In this document: positions 35,908 through 45,984 of the stretch, one piece after another | How the letters are laid out: every line of letters begins with the position of its first letter | Numbering within the stretch: the first letter of the stretch is position 1 | Assembly (NCBI GenBank): GCA_021841935.1 | Contig: JAKCDL010000006.1 | Span: 62,533-126,532, forward strand | Reading direction: 5' to 3' | DNA length: 64,000 bases | Origin: Actinomycetes bacterium | GTDB taxonomy: Bacteria > Actinomycetota > Acidimicrobiia > Acidimicrobiales > Acidimicrobiaceae | Notes under the pieces: model-generated | Databases searched by the model: none | Told to the model about the DNA's origin: nothing | What the model saw: only the letters and a program-made list of their open reading frames with translations | Program-made: the position numbers and the translations under genes

Positions 35908-36954
35908 ATGAAACGCACTTACCTATGGCAGGATCACGTTGATTTGGGGGCGAAGATGGTCCCCTTCGGTGGTTGGGATATGCCACTGTCGTATAGATCG
36001 GGAACGGTATCGGAGCATCTGGCGTGTCGAAATGACGCGGTCGTCTTCGACGTCTCTCACCTTGGAACTGTTCGACTTGAAGGTCCCGGATCGTTTGACC
36101 TTCTCCAGCGTTCGTTTACTAATGATCTAAATAAAGTTGGTGTTGGTCGAGCTCAGTACACCCACCATCTAGATAGCAATGGTTCGGTCGTCGACGATAT
36201 CATCGTATGGTGGGTCGCCGAAGACCGATTTGATGTCATGCCGAATGCATCCAATACATCATCGGTAATAGGCTCGATTGGCGGCGTGGACGTTACCTCA
36301 GAGCGATGCGTACTCGCGGTTCAAGGTCCCAACGCCCGCGCAAAAGTTGCCAATGTCGATGAACGATTCGCTAACGTCAAGCGTTTTCATGTGGGGTGCA
36401 TTGATTATAAAGGTGTAGAGGTAGTGGTGGCGGGAACTGGCTATACGGGAGAGGATGGCATCGAGATTGCCGCTCCTAATTCAGTCGCTCGCGAACTCTT
36501 TCATGCGATTATTGATGCCGACATCACCCCGGCTGGACTTGGAGCGCGTGATACGCTACGACTAGAGGCTGCGCTTCCACTCCACGGCCATGAGCTCGGC
36601 GAAGGCATAACTTCCTACCAAGCAAACCTTGGTTGGGTTGTAGCCCTTGATAAGGGAGATTTCATCGGGAGAGAGGCACTTGTTGCCGAGAAGAGCTCGG
36701 GCGTCAGGCGCCGCTTAGTCGGTGTGGTTGGCGATTCAAGGCAACCCTTCAGGGACCACATGTCGCTGGTTCTAGATGGAAAAGTTTTGGGTGAAGTTAC
36801 CTCTGGAAACTTCTCACCAGTTCTTGGTAAGGGAATTGCCATAGCCTTCTCGGATCAAGATTTGGATGAGGGAACTCGTGTTGAAGTAACGAGCGGTTCA
36901 CGATCGATTTCGGGAACCGTGGCAAAGATGCCATTTGTCGCAAAGAAGAAGTAG
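35908..36954 (+). CDS. gcvT: Glycine cleavage system T protein (aminomethyltransferase)
   Basis: 348-aa folate-dependent aminomethyltransferase that releases ammonia and methylene-THF from H-protein-bound aminomethyl. It begins LWQDHVDLGAKMVPFGGWDMPL, contains FDVSHLGTVRLEG and the folate-binding GTGYTGEDGIEIAAP, and has the C-terminal FIGREAL and TSGNFSPVLGKGIAIAF. ATG 35908 and GTG 35902 are both possible; neither has a clear ribosome-binding site. It is followed by gcvPA and gcvPB and forms the second half of the glycine-cleavage genes, separated from gcvH by four regulator genes. Confidence 0.93.
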   Translation: MKRTYLWQDHVDLGAKMVPFGGWDMPLSYRSGTVSEHLACRNDAVVFDVSHLGTVRLEGPGSFDLLQRSFTNDLNKVGVGRAQYTHHLDSNGSVVDDIIVWWVAEDRFDVMPNASNTSSVIGSIGGVDVTSERCVLAVQGPNARAKVANVDERFANVKRFHVGCIDYKGVEVVVAGTGYTGEDGIEIAAPNSVARELFHAIIDADITPAGLGARDTLRLEAALPLHGHELGEGITSYQANLGWVVALDKGDFIGREALVAEKSSGVRRRLVGVVGDSRQPFRDHMSLVLDGKVLGEVTSGNFSPVLGKGIAIAFSDQDLDEGTRVEVTSGSRSISGTVAKMPFVAKKK

Positions 36955-37065
36955 CAGCAACGACAGCACTTTTTCAAAAGCTGATGAAGCGGCATTGTTT
37001 TATAAAGATTTCTGTATCGGATCTAGTGTTTTTATCCTCTCGAATAGGAAATGGAAGGTGGTCCA

Positions 37066-38412
37066 TTGTCGTCGTTTACTCCGCACACCCCCGATGAAGT
37101 CAAGTCGATGCTTGAGTTCATGGGTTTGACCTCGGTAGAGCAACTCTACGATACGATCCCAACGGCATTGCAGTTACGTCGAGCCCTTGATCTGCCCGAA
37201 GCGCTCTCCGAAGTGGAAGTGATTGAGGAGCTTGGTGCCTACGGTAAGAGGAATAGAAGTTCGAGCAACGATCTGATCTGTTTTGCCGGTGGCGGCTCGT
37301 ACGACCACGATATCGCAACGGTTACCTCAACCCTTGGTCTGCGTGGAGAATTTGTTACTGCTTACACCCCTTACCAACCAGAGGTTGCTCAGGGCGTTCT
37401 ACAGGCCATCTTTGAGTTTCAAACGATGATCTCTCGAATTAGTGGCTTGGCTATTACGAATGCTTCACTCTACGACGGTGGTTCGGCATTAGTCGAGGCC
37501 ATAAATCTAGCTTGTGCCAAGACTCGAAGAGGAAAGGTGATCATAAGCGAGGCTGTAAACCCCAATTGGAGGGGAGTGGCAGCTACCTTTGCTGAGGGGC
37601 CCGAACACGAAATCATCACAGCGGCCATCGACAAAGAGGGGCGTACAATTTGGCCAGAGGCCGATAGTAAGGTTGCCGCCTATGTCGTAGCCTATCCAAA
37701 CTACCTAGGGTTTATTGAGGATATTTCAGCAGTAAGAAAGCTTGCGTCAGATTCCGGCGCTTTGATGATCGTTGCATATGATCCGATAGCGATCTCACTA
37801 CTAAAGTCACCTGGCGAATTAGGCGCAGACATCGCAATCGCTGAAGGTCAACCCTTGGGTATTCCGCTCTCCTATGGAGGTCCGTACCTAGGTCTATTCT
37901 CGGTAACCATGGATCTCGTTCGCCTTTTGCCTGGACGTCTCGTTGGAGAGACGGTCGACACGCACGATCGAACCAGCTATGTGACTACTCTTCGTGCTCG
38001 CGAGCAAGATATCCGAAGAGAAAAGGCAAGTTCAAATGTGTGCACCAACCAGACGTTGATGGCAGTTTGGGCAGCGATACAGATGAGCTGGTGGGGTAGA
38101 GAAGGTTTCTACGAAGTCGGTAGAAGTTCCCTGAGCTCAAGGGTATACCTCGAAGATCGATTGCTAGAGGAAGGGTTGCTAGACAAAAAGGGCGGAGTCC
38201 CAACATTTAGAGAGTTTCCGGTTCGCTTGCCCAAGGACGCATCCGAAGTGGTCGAAGCGATGATTGGCGAAGGATTTTTGGCAGGGGTAGCCCTTGAAGG
38301 TGCCAACTCTATTACTAATTTCGACGGTTCACTTTTGATTGCTCTGACGGAAAAGCGAACCAAGGCGCAGATTGATTCGTTCGTTAAGTCCCTAAAGGAG
38401 GTGGCAAAGTAA
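37066..38412 (+). CDS. gcvPA: Glycine dehydrogenase (decarboxylating) subunit 1
   Basis: 448-aa N-terminal half of the two-subunit P protein, which decarboxylates glycine with PLP and loads H protein. Typical segments are FTPHTPDEVKSMLEFMGL, FAGGGSYDHDIATVT, TAYTPYQPEVAQGVLQAIFE and SSNVCTNQTLMA. TTG 37066 has GGAAGGTGG just upstream and gives the family N-terminus MSSFTPHTP; an ATG at 37051 overlaps that ribosome-binding site. Mycobacterial gcvB is a single fused P protein, so the split form is a difference from that locus. It is immediately followed by gcvPB. Confidence 0.93.
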   Translation: MSSFTPHTPDEVKSMLEFMGLTSVEQLYDTIPTALQLRRALDLPEALSEVEVIEELGAYGKRNRSSSNDLICFAGGGSYDHDIATVTSTLGLRGEFVTAYTPYQPEVAQGVLQAIFEFQTMISRISGLAITNASLYDGGSALVEAINLACAKTRRGKVIISEAVNPNWRGVAATFAEGPEHEIITAAIDKEGRTIWPEADSKVAAYVVAYPNYLGFIEDISAVRKLASDSGALMIVAYDPIAISLLKSPGELGADIAIAEGQPLGIPLSYGGPYLGLFSVTMDLVRLLPGRLVGETVDTHDRTSYVTTLRAREQDIRREKASSNVCTNQTLMAVWAAIQMSWWGREGFYEVGRSSLSSRVYLEDRLLEEGLLDKKGGVPTFREFPVRLPKDASEVVEAMIGEGFLAGVALEGANSITNFDGSLLIALTEKRTKAQIDSFVKSLKEVAK

Positions 38413-39930
38413 ATGACGACATTGAAAGAAGCCCCAGGTGGCCGCGCTTCATCTTCCCCTTTGATGGGTGGAGAAGTTGAACCTACGATCTTTGAATTCT
38501 CTCACCAATCGCGTCGCGCTGGTGCAATACGAAACTCTCGTATCGAGCAAGTCGATCCAAAGGATCACCTTCCAATCGAGTACCTTCGCAGTGAGAAGGT
38601 CGATCTCCCTGAAGTATCTGAGCGAGATCTCGTTGCACACTTTGTTCGTCTGACCCATAGGCAATACGCTGTGGATCTCGGGAGTTACCCACTCGGATCT
38701 TGCACAATGAAGTACAACCCCAAGTTAGCTGATGCAATTGCAACTAACCCGAACCTATCGGGGGTTCATCCTCAAACACCTGCATCTGGTGCACAAGGCT
38801 GGATTGAGCTTTGTGTTGAACTGGAGAGGTATCTTACAGAGATAACAGGAATGGCAGCTGCCACCCTTGCTCCAGCAGCCGGTGCTCAGGGCGAGCTTAC
38901 TGGCCTTTTGATTATGAAGGCGTACCATAATGATCGGGGAAACAATAAGACCACGATACTTATCCCAGATTCTGCACACGGTACAAACCCGGCATCTGTC
39001 ACCCTTGCAGGCTACAAAGTTGTGACCGTCCCCTCCGACAGCCGGGGATTGGTAGACCTAGAAAAGCTTCGTGGCCTCGTAAATGATGAAGTCGCTGGAA
39101 TAATGTTGACTAACCCTAACACCGTTGGTCTATTTGAAAAGGACATCGCAGAGATTGCTAAGGCGATTCACGACGTCGATGGCCTGCTTTACTACGATGG
39201 AGCCAACCTAAACGCAATTGTTGGAGTTGCTCGCCCAGGTGATATGGGATTTGATATAGTCCACTCCAATCTTCACAAAACCTTTGCGACTCCGCACGGC
39301 GGCGGAGGACCTGGCTCTGGCCCTGTTGCAGTTGTGGATCGTTTGACTAAGTTCCTTCCCGGACCTTATCCAGTTGTTGTAGACGGTGTCGGATCTTGGA
39401 CTATGCCCGAGAAGTCGATAGGCCGCGTCCACTCTTTTTATGGTAATGCTGTCGTTTACGCCCGAGCCCTAGCCTTCATGAAGGCACTTGGAGCTGAAGG
39501 ACTCAAGGAGATGAGCGAGTTCGCTGTCCTAAATGCGAACTATCTCAAGTCAAAGATTGCGCAATACTATCCAGCAGCCTACGACGAGACTTGTATGCAT
39601 GAGTTCGTTGTGACTGCTGCTGGCTTGAAGAAGAACTACGGAGTAAGAGCCCTCGACGTTGCAAAGGCGCTACTGGATCGTGGTTATCACGCCCCAACTG
39701 TATACTTCCCGTTGATAGTCGAGGAGGCTCTGATGATCGAGCCAACTGAGACTGAATCTAAGGCGACCCTCGATACCTTGGCCGAGATACTCATTGAAAT
39801 CGCAATCGAGGCTACGAAAGAGGACTCCTCAGAGGCTTTGAAGCATGGACCATCTCGTACCCCAGTATCAAGGGTCGATGAGGCCCGCGCTGCTAGGGTC
39901 TTAGTAACGACCATGGATGCCAAAGGCTAA
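38413..39930 (+). CDS. gcvPB: Glycine dehydrogenase (decarboxylating) subunit 2
   Basis: 505-aa PLP-carrying half of the P protein. The PLP lysine lies in HSNLHKTFATPHGGGGPGSG. Also present are LGSCTMKYNPKL, HPQTPASGAQGWIEL, IPDSAHGTNPASVTLAGY and GNAVVYARALAFM. The start ATG touches the gcvPA stop, so the subunits are made together at equal ratio. The gene ends before a 13-bp hairpin terminator. Complete T, H and P genes are present; the L protein (dihydrolipoyl dehydrogenase) must be elsewhere. Confidence 0.94.
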   Translation: MTTLKEAPGGRASSSPLMGGEVEPTIFEFSHQSRRAGAIRNSRIEQVDPKDHLPIEYLRSEKVDLPEVSERDLVAHFVRLTHRQYAVDLGSYPLGSCTMKYNPKLADAIATNPNLSGVHPQTPASGAQGWIELCVELERYLTEITGMAAATLAPAAGAQGELTGLLIMKAYHNDRGNNKTTILIPDSAHGTNPASVTLAGYKVVTVPSDSRGLVDLEKLRGLVNDEVAGIMLTNPNTVGLFEKDIAEIAKAIHDVDGLLYYDGANLNAIVGVARPGDMGFDIVHSNLHKTFATPHGGGGPGSGPVAVVDRLTKFLPGPYPVVVDGVGSWTMPEKSIGRVHSFYGNAVVYARALAFMKALGAEGLKEMSEFAVLNANYLKSKIAQYYPAAYDETCMHEFVVTAAGLKKNYGVRALDVAKALLDRGYHAPTVYFPLIVEEALMIEPTETESKATLDTLAEILIEIAIEATKEDSSEALKHGPSRTPVSRVDEARAARVLVTTMDAKG

Positions 39931-39951
39931 GAGGTTGAAGCTTTAGTTCGA

Positions 39952-39987
39952 ATTACGGGCCATCTTGCCAAAATGATGGCCCGTAAT
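39952..39987 (+). terminator. Terminator after gcvPB
   Basis: Perfect 13-bp stem ATTACGGGCCATC/GATGGCCCGTAAT with a 10-base loop, followed by CGTTT. Confidence 0.75.
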
Positions 39988-40110
39988 CGTTTAAATCTCC
40001 TAGTCAGCGTTGGGACATGAATTTTTCATGAAAAACTTATGTGTTAAATAAATAAAGCAAATCGTAAATTTTTGTTAAATAATTCCTTTACTCTTTTCAC
40101 AACTTCGCCC

Positions 40111-40124
40111 TGACACTATTGTCA
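40111..40124. promoter_or_regulatory. Short inverted repeat upstream of amino-acid permease
   Basis: TGACA-CTAT-TGTCA lies about 60-100 bases before the permease start, in an A/T-rich leader that also holds a 14-bp palindrome TTTTTCATGAAAAA at 40022-40035. Either could be an operator; neither has a known regulator here. Confidence 0.3.
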
Positions 40125-40214
40125 CTCAGTGGGGTACGTGTAGTGTGACTTCTAAGTTGATATCGAAGTTTGGGGGTCGTATCAACGCAGTTGGATAAAA
40201 GAAAGGGAAGTTGT

Positions 40215-41690
40215 TTGTCCACTGACATTACGGGAAACGTTGGTATGGGAAGCGGGGAGTCTAAAAGTCCCTCGCCTCACAGTGCTCATCGTCTAAATAA
40301 GGGTGTGTTGCGAGTTACAGACATCGCAGCCGCGACGATGGCGAATATCGGACCAGCTATGAGCTTCTTCTTTGGTTTTGGCTTTTTAGCGGTAACGGCC
40401 GGTGTTGCGTCACCACTGACTATCGTAGCGGCAGGTATAGCTATAGCATTCCTTGGCAATACCCTCGCTGAGTTTTCAAAGGCCCAGCCCTCGACCGGTG
40501 GTTTTATAACATTTATCGGGAAGAGCTTCGGTCCTACCTCAGCAGTCACGACTGCGATAATTGCGGGAATCGGTTACATCGTTGCTATGGCGTCAGTCAT
40601 CGTCATAGCTGGTGGTTTTCTATCAATTGTCGTCGACAAGTACTTGAAGGTAAACGTTCCATGGGGCATTTTCACCGTCATTTTGGTTGCCTTGGCGGTA
40701 GTAATGATGGTTCGTGGAATAGCACTTTCAACAAAGATCGCAGGGTTCTTCTTTGCGTTTGAGATGATCGTACTTGTGATTGTATCGGTAGCTGCACTTA
40801 TAAAGCATGGAGGATCACTTTCGATCACGCCATTTCTTCCGTCGCATATAACAAATGGCCTCTCGGGACTTTCAACTGGCTTTCCGCTCGCGATATACCT
40901 CTTTATCGGTTGGGAGAATTCTGCTGCACTCGCGGAAGAGACTGACAACCCTCGAAAGAACGTTCCAAAGGCCGTCTTTGCTTCGATTGCGATCATGGTC
41001 GTCTCGTACGTTGTATTTGCCTATGCGACTGTAAGTGGTTTTGGCTATAACGTTACAAAGCTCGGAAATTCGCCGATTCCATTTATCGACGTAGCCACTG
41101 GAGTGCTAGGTGTTGCCGCCTTCTTTGCCTACCTTGCCGGTATGACGTCGACAGTTGGGGCACTTATTGCAGGTACCAACTCGCAAGCGCGTTTGGTATT
41201 CAATGCAGGGCGCGAGGGACTACTCCCGGCTTGGATCGGCAAAGTCCATCCAGAACGAAGGACGCCGATGAATGCAATCTTTGCATTTATTGGAATCTCT
41301 GGTCTGATCATCCTTGGCTGGACGATCTCGAACCTCATCGGTGGCTTTACCCTCGATCCAGTCAACTTCTTCGCCGAGTCATCGACGATGGGAACGATTC
41401 TGGTTCTTGTTGTATACCTTGGGGCTAACGTAGCTTTGCCCTTCTACTACAGAAAGTACCTGCCAGAGAAGTTCAACGCAATTAGACATGGTGTTCTGCC
41501 GATACTTGGCGCGATCACAATTCTAATTCCGCTCTACTATCTCGCTAAGCCGGGGCAACCAGCTCCCTACAGTTGGTACCCATACATTGCCCTTGGAGTT
41601 CTTGTGGTAGCGGTAATCTACGCTGTTGTCCTCGTGAAGAAGGATCCTTCAATCGCGGATAGAGTTGGATCAATCGTCGCTGACGAGTAA
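40215..41690 (+). CDS. APC-superfamily amino acid permease
   Basis: About 491-aa, 12-TM amino acid/polyamine/organocation transporter in the cytoplasmic membrane. It has the TM1 region LRVTDIAAATMANIGPAMSF, YLFIGWENSAALAEETDNPR (the conserved TM6-loop segment) and GTNSQARLVFNAGREGLLP. Its position after the glycine-cleavage genes suggests amino-acid uptake, but a strong terminator and its own A/T-rich leader separate it, so a link to glycine is not shown. The frame opens at TTG 40170; TTG 40215 has GGGAAG five bases upstream and is preferred. Confidence 0.85.
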   Translation: MSTDITGNVGMGSGESKSPSPHSAHRLNKGVLRVTDIAAATMANIGPAMSFFFGFGFLAVTAGVASPLTIVAAGIAIAFLGNTLAEFSKAQPSTGGFITFIGKSFGPTSAVTTAIIAGIGYIVAMASVIVIAGGFLSIVVDKYLKVNVPWGIFTVILVALAVVMMVRGIALSTKIAGFFFAFEMIVLVIVSVAALIKHGGSLSITPFLPSHITNGLSGLSTGFPLAIYLFIGWENSAALAEETDNPRKNVPKAVFASIAIMVVSYVVFAYATVSGFGYNVTKLGNSPIPFIDVATGVLGVAAFFAYLAGMTSTVGALIAGTNSQARLVFNAGREGLLPAWIGKVHPERRTPMNAIFAFIGISGLIILGWTISNLIGGFTLDPVNFFAESSTMGTILVLVVYLGANVALPFYYRKYLPEKFNAIRHGVLPILGAITILIPLYYLAKPGQPAPYSWYPYIALGVLVVAVIYAVVLVKKDPSIADRVGSIVADE

Positions 41691-41775
41691 TTCTGGACGG
41701 GATTTTCATTAGGTGCAATCTCACCGAGAATAAGTACCAACTCCAGATGAGGACATCTTTTCGAAGAATCCACTA

Positions 41776-41813
41776 CGAGGCTTGGATTTGTAAATAGTCC
41801 AAGCCTCGTTTTT
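41776..41813 (+). terminator. Rho-independent terminator after amino-acid permease
   Basis: Perfect 11-bp stem CGAGGCTTGGA/TCCAAGCCTCG with an 11-base loop and five Ts. Confidence 0.85.
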
Positions 41814-41941
41814 GTCTTTAAGAATCCATTTGAGTTAGTGCAAAAGTTCGGTTTGAATATTTCTCGGTGGTTTTAGTGCCAACTCGATTGCCTTCAATAC
41901 GATAAGATAAGGCCAATAGCGATTTTTACGGGGGGTCAAAA

Positions 41942-42703
41942 GTGGCAAAAATGCTTTTTCCATCGATGCCGGAGTTTCAAAGTGTTGAGGAGGAGCGTCT
42001 CCATAGAAAGCAGAGGCTAGCCGCTGGTTTTCGACTCTTTGCCAAGATGGGCTTTGATGAGGGTGTAGCTGGCCATATTACGGCTCGTGACCCCGAACTA
42101 TCGGATCATTTTTGGGTAAACCCCTTCGGAATGGACTTCTCGCAAATCAAGGTCAGCGATCTCATCTTGGTAAATCATGAAGGAAGGGTAGTCGAGGGAA
42201 GTTGGCCAGTAAATGCAGCTGCCTTCGCGATCCATTCTCAGGTTCACCAAGCTCGACCCGATGTGGTCGCCGCTGCCCATGCACATTCAATTTATGGCAA
42301 GGCTTTTTCAACCTTAGGTCGAAAGCTCGATCCGATTACTCAGGACGTCTGTGCGTTTTACGACGATCATGAGGTATTCGACGACTACACAGGTGTTGTT
42401 TTAGATACCGAAGAGGGTAAAAGAATTGCCCACGCTCTTGGTGGTGGAAAAGCAGCGATACTGCGAAATCATGGACTACTAACAGTTGGTCAAAGTGTCG
42501 ATGAAGCAGTATTTTGGTTCATAACAATGGACCGCTCGGCCCAAACCCAGCTGCTAGCTGAAGCTGCTGGTAAGCCAGTTCTGATCGATCACGAGATGGC
42601 AAAGTTAACTTCTACACAGGTAGGCACTCACCTTGCTGGGTGGTTTTCGTTTCAACCTCTTTATGCGCGAATCGTAGCTGAGCAGCCTGAGCTATTGGAT
42701 TAG
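41942..42703 (+). CDS. Class II aldolase/adducin-family protein
   Basis: 253-aa zinc-dependent aldolase-fold protein. Metal-binding histidines are visible in AAAHAHSIYGKAF and ILRNHGLLTVG, and FDEGVAGHITARDPE and WVNPFGMDFSQIK are typical of the adducin-like branch. Many of these act on small sugar phosphates or keto acids, and some have no known activity. The GTG at 41942 has GGGGGG ahead. The same frame stays open for 47 codons past the TAG stop, ending at 42847, which is longer than family members need. Confidence 0.85.
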   Translation: MAKMLFPSMPEFQSVEEERLHRKQRLAAGFRLFAKMGFDEGVAGHITARDPELSDHFWVNPFGMDFSQIKVSDLILVNHEGRVVEGSWPVNAAAFAIHSQVHQARPDVVAAAHAHSIYGKAFSTLGRKLDPITQDVCAFYDDHEVFDDYTGVVLDTEEGKRIAHALGGGKAAILRNHGLLTVGQSVDEAVFWFITMDRSAQTQLLAEAAGKPVLIDHEMAKLTSTQVGTHLAGWFSFQPLYARIVAEQPELLD

Positions 42704-43478
42704 TCTCGATCGTACTTTCGTACTCATGTAGATGATGCACCGTTTGCGCAAATAGGTCGATGGCCTCCAACAATTACTGAGCTGATTTGGGATGAGCCGT
42801 TCAATGACTCTTTCTCTCAGAGCGGCTATATCTATCAGGGCGACTAAGTCCCTTGGGGGTAATTGGTAGAAGGTGCAAGGTCTTTAGGACGTGATTGTGT
42901 CTCTTCCTGAGCACTCCTCTTCAGCTCAGAATTGGCACCAACCTCTGGAGTTTCCCGAATAAAAATAATGGTCATGAAATCTGTCGCCAAGCTATCAATC
43001 CCATAGTCTTCTGGTCATCAAGCGAAAGTTGGGGTACCAGGCATCTGATCAATAATTGCGGCCAGCCTCTCTAGATCGTCGAGATCTTTGAGGAAAGACG
43101 TTTGTCAAAGCTGTGACAAGTGCTTTTCGATAGCGGGATCAGCTGCGCTGCGGCTTTTGATCTCGATGATGCAGTCTTAGACAGTCCCGAATTGGCCTAC
43201 TTCGAGTACGGAGTGTTCGGTAAATGTATGGGATTCTTAACTATCTCGCAGGTGAAGTGCTGTCGTATAGATTGGATGCCTCGATCTCGCTAAGCCTTCC
43301 GATACGACAAATGCCATACGCATGACCATACTGGCGACAAGGTAAGTTGCGGCGACACCTTCTGCGCCAAAGTGCGTAACAGCATAAGCTGTTTATTATC
43401 GATGGAATTCGCCAGCAAATAGTGGTTTAAAGTGCTGCGCTGTTCTGCGGAGCAACCGATTAAGGGTGAGTGGAACTC
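42704..43478. other. Gene-poor stretch, start of a decaying accessory segment
   Basis: 42704-42847 continues the aldolase frame without a start codon (includes GRWPPTITELIWDEPF, unidentified). From there to 43478 no ORF on either strand is convincing and short protein-like fragments change frame, as expected of decayed DNA. Confidence 0.35.
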
Positions 43479-45209
43479 ATGGCTGCTACGAACTTCAAGA
43501 CTGAGAACAACACCTTCCGAAAACTCATGGGAAACGGTCTGACGTATAGTATCCCACGATTTCAACGAGACTAAAGTTGGGCCAACGAAGAGTGGGAGGA
43601 CCTGTGGCAAGATCTTCTCGGTACGCTGAGCGCAGATGGTGAGAGCGCGCACTATATGGGATACCTTGTCTTGCAATCAAATGACGACAAGTCCTTCGAT
43701 TTCATCGATGGTCAACAGAGGTTAACGACCATCAGTCTCATCGTTCTTGCTATTCTTAGAAATATCCAGCATCTGATCGAAACAGACAATGATCCAGTTG
43801 CAAATAAGAGTCGTATGGATCAGATAAGGCAGACCTATGTTGGTTATCTTGATCCTGTAACGCTAGTGGCGCGTCCCAAACTGACCCTCAATCGCAACAA
43901 CAACGATTATTACCAGACCTACCTGCTCCCACTGGGGCATCTTCCGCAAAGAGGCTTTCGCGCTTTTGAACATTTGTTGCGCAAGGCTTTTGAATGGTTC
44001 GACAAGCGAGTTGCTGCATTCGATAAAACCGATACGGGCAACGAAGGAATGCGACTCGCGCAACTCGTTGAGAACATCAGTGACCGGTTGTTTTTTACCG
44101 TGATTACCGTATCCGATGAACTCAATGCTTACAAGGTTTTCGAGACACTCAATGCGCGTGGAGTGCGGCTGTCTGCGACCGATTTGCTGAAAAACTATCT
44201 TTTTTCGGTGCTTGATCGAGGAGGAGAGACTGATCATGAATTGCGCAACCTCGAAGATCGCTGGGAGGCTATCGTCGGTAGGCTTCAATCGGAAAATTTC
44301 CCTGACTTTTTACGTGTGCACTGGAACAGCCGTCGAAGTTTCGCGCGTCAGGGCGATTTATTTAAAACGATTCGAACGCAAGTAACTACCGCAGAAGCAG
44401 TATTTAGATTGCTACGAGATTTAGAACAAGACCTTGATACCTACCTGACCTTATCATCGCCGGAACCATCAGAGTGGTCTCAAGAAGATAAACGACTTGC
44501 CGGGGTATTGAAAACTTTCAGGGTTCGGCAACCATTCCCCTTGTTGCTCGCGGCCAAACGAATCTTTGAGCCAACTGACTTTACAGGGCTATTACGCGCT
44601 ACAGTTGTGATTTCTATGCGCTTCAACGTCATCGGCTCCCAAGGCGCCGCTGAACAAGAGAAGAGCTATAACAAAGTTGCAGAGCGTATAGCAAAGGGTG
44701 AGCTGACCAAGCTGGAACCAACGCTACAGCAATTGCGTAGCGTTTATCCGGACGACAACACATTCAAGACTATGTTCGCTGAAAAAACGATCCGTACGAC
44801 AGATTCGCGGAACAACCGCGTTGTTCGGTTCATTCTTTGTTCTATCGAGAAACATCTTTCCCAGCAAGATTTTGATTTCGCCAGTGACGCCTTCAATATC
44901 GAGCACATTTTGCCGCAGAATGCTCCGGACGACTGGGGTGGCATTGGACGAGATGACGCAGATGCGCTTGTCTATCGACTGGGCAATATGACACTTCTGC
45001 AATCTGGCCAGAATCGGGATATGGGCAATGTTGAATACTCACAGAAGCGAGAAGTATATCAACGAAGCGGCTTTTTTATAACTAAAAAGCTCGGTGATGA
45101 AAATATAGACTGGACGGCCGAACGAATTGCTGTGCGCCAAAAGTGGATGGCAACGCAGGCCACTGCCATTTGGCGCATTTCGCAATTGAGTTTAGAGAGA
45201 CACGAGTAG
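43479..45209 (+). pseudogene. DUF262-DUF1524 (GmrSD-like) gene with an in-frame stop at codon 32
   Basis: Full frame of 576 codons from ATG 43479. Codon 32 is TAA (43572-43574), exactly where the family has Tyr in the motif IPRFQRDYSW; the frame resumes with SWANEEWEDLW. After it come the DUF262 nucleotide-binding motif DGQQRLTT (D77-R81) and a DUF1524 HNH nuclease region (FNIEHILPQNA with H476, then LGNMTLLQSGQN). This domain pair is that of GmrSD-type IV restriction of modified DNA and related phage defence. An internal ATG at 43656 could give a 517-aa product lacking the first 59 residues. A single stop suggests recent loss. Confidence 0.85.
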
Positions 45210-45554
45210 CGTCAATCCTCGCTTGGCCTTTCTGGACTTCGGTTTCGGAATCCAGATCACTACGGTATTGGTGGAGCAAAGTTGTTGTTTTTAACCTCCA
45301 ATAAAGGTATCTATGACCATGCGAGTGAACCGGAAGGTGATATCTGAGCCGATCACACCTGTAGGTACTAGATAGAAAACTCTTACGATTATATTTGCAA
45401 TTGGAATGGCCGAATGAGGCCTATTCGAGAGCTTTACCTATGTTCATAAGGAGGATATGGTCGACCGGAAGGGCGAAGTGGCATCTTTGCTCTTTGAACG
45501 ACGACATGTGTATCTTCGTAAGTCACAGTTGAAGCATGTTCACTTTTTCCTCGC
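45210..45554. other. Gene-free stretch
   Basis: No ORF with support. It lies between the broken restriction gene and the IS3 remnant. Confidence 0.3.
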
Positions 45555-45984
45555 TAAGTGGTAGTAGGCATAAAGGCGACAGGGCTAAAACCCTAGTTGA
45601 TCTGCGCTGATTGAAAAGTCGGCCTTCTCCGATATCAATGAACGAGGCAATCACTTCTCGCCTGTGTCCTTTCTCTAAATAGGTGCGAAAACGGAGTCGC
45701 TTCGTCTTTCTCCATTTACGAGCTTGCTCATATCTCGTTGCGAAGACGAAGATTCTCTTCAATGAGGTCCGGTGTAGTCTCACGGTAAGCCTTCTTTGCT
45801 CTCCGAGCGTTGTAGAGCAAATTATTGAAAGTTGCCACTTGAGATACTGAAACTCATTAGCTACCTGATCAATGGATCGATCTCCAATCTCTACAAGTTT
45901 GATTGTGTCACTATTTGAAATCTGAATCTAACTTTCTATGGCTTTTCTACGAGGTGTTGCCTCTTTTGGATGCAATTGTCCCAT
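45555..45984 (-). mobile_element. Decayed IS3-family transposase (orfA and start of orfB)
   Basis: On the minus strand from ATG 45984 a helix-turn-helix segment reads TIKLVEIGDRSIDQVANEFQ. It is followed in shifted frames by ARRAKKAYRETTPDLIEENL with RLRNEI, the orfA leucine-zipper-like end, and then SEKADFSISADQLGF, resembling the orfB start. Stops and frameshifts throughout show it is inactive. The family call rests on the order and character of these blocks and is moderately firm. Confidence 0.5.

Noticed and set aside
43572..43574. TAA in the DUF262 gene as a recoded amino acid
   Set aside because: TAA is not used for selenocysteine or pyrrolysine; genes here use TAA as ordinary stops, and the site is a plain Tyr codon in the family.
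43290..43676. Minus-strand 128-codon frame before the DUF262 gene
   Set aside because: It is antisense to the 5' part of the DUF262 gene, whose sense frame carries the family motifs.
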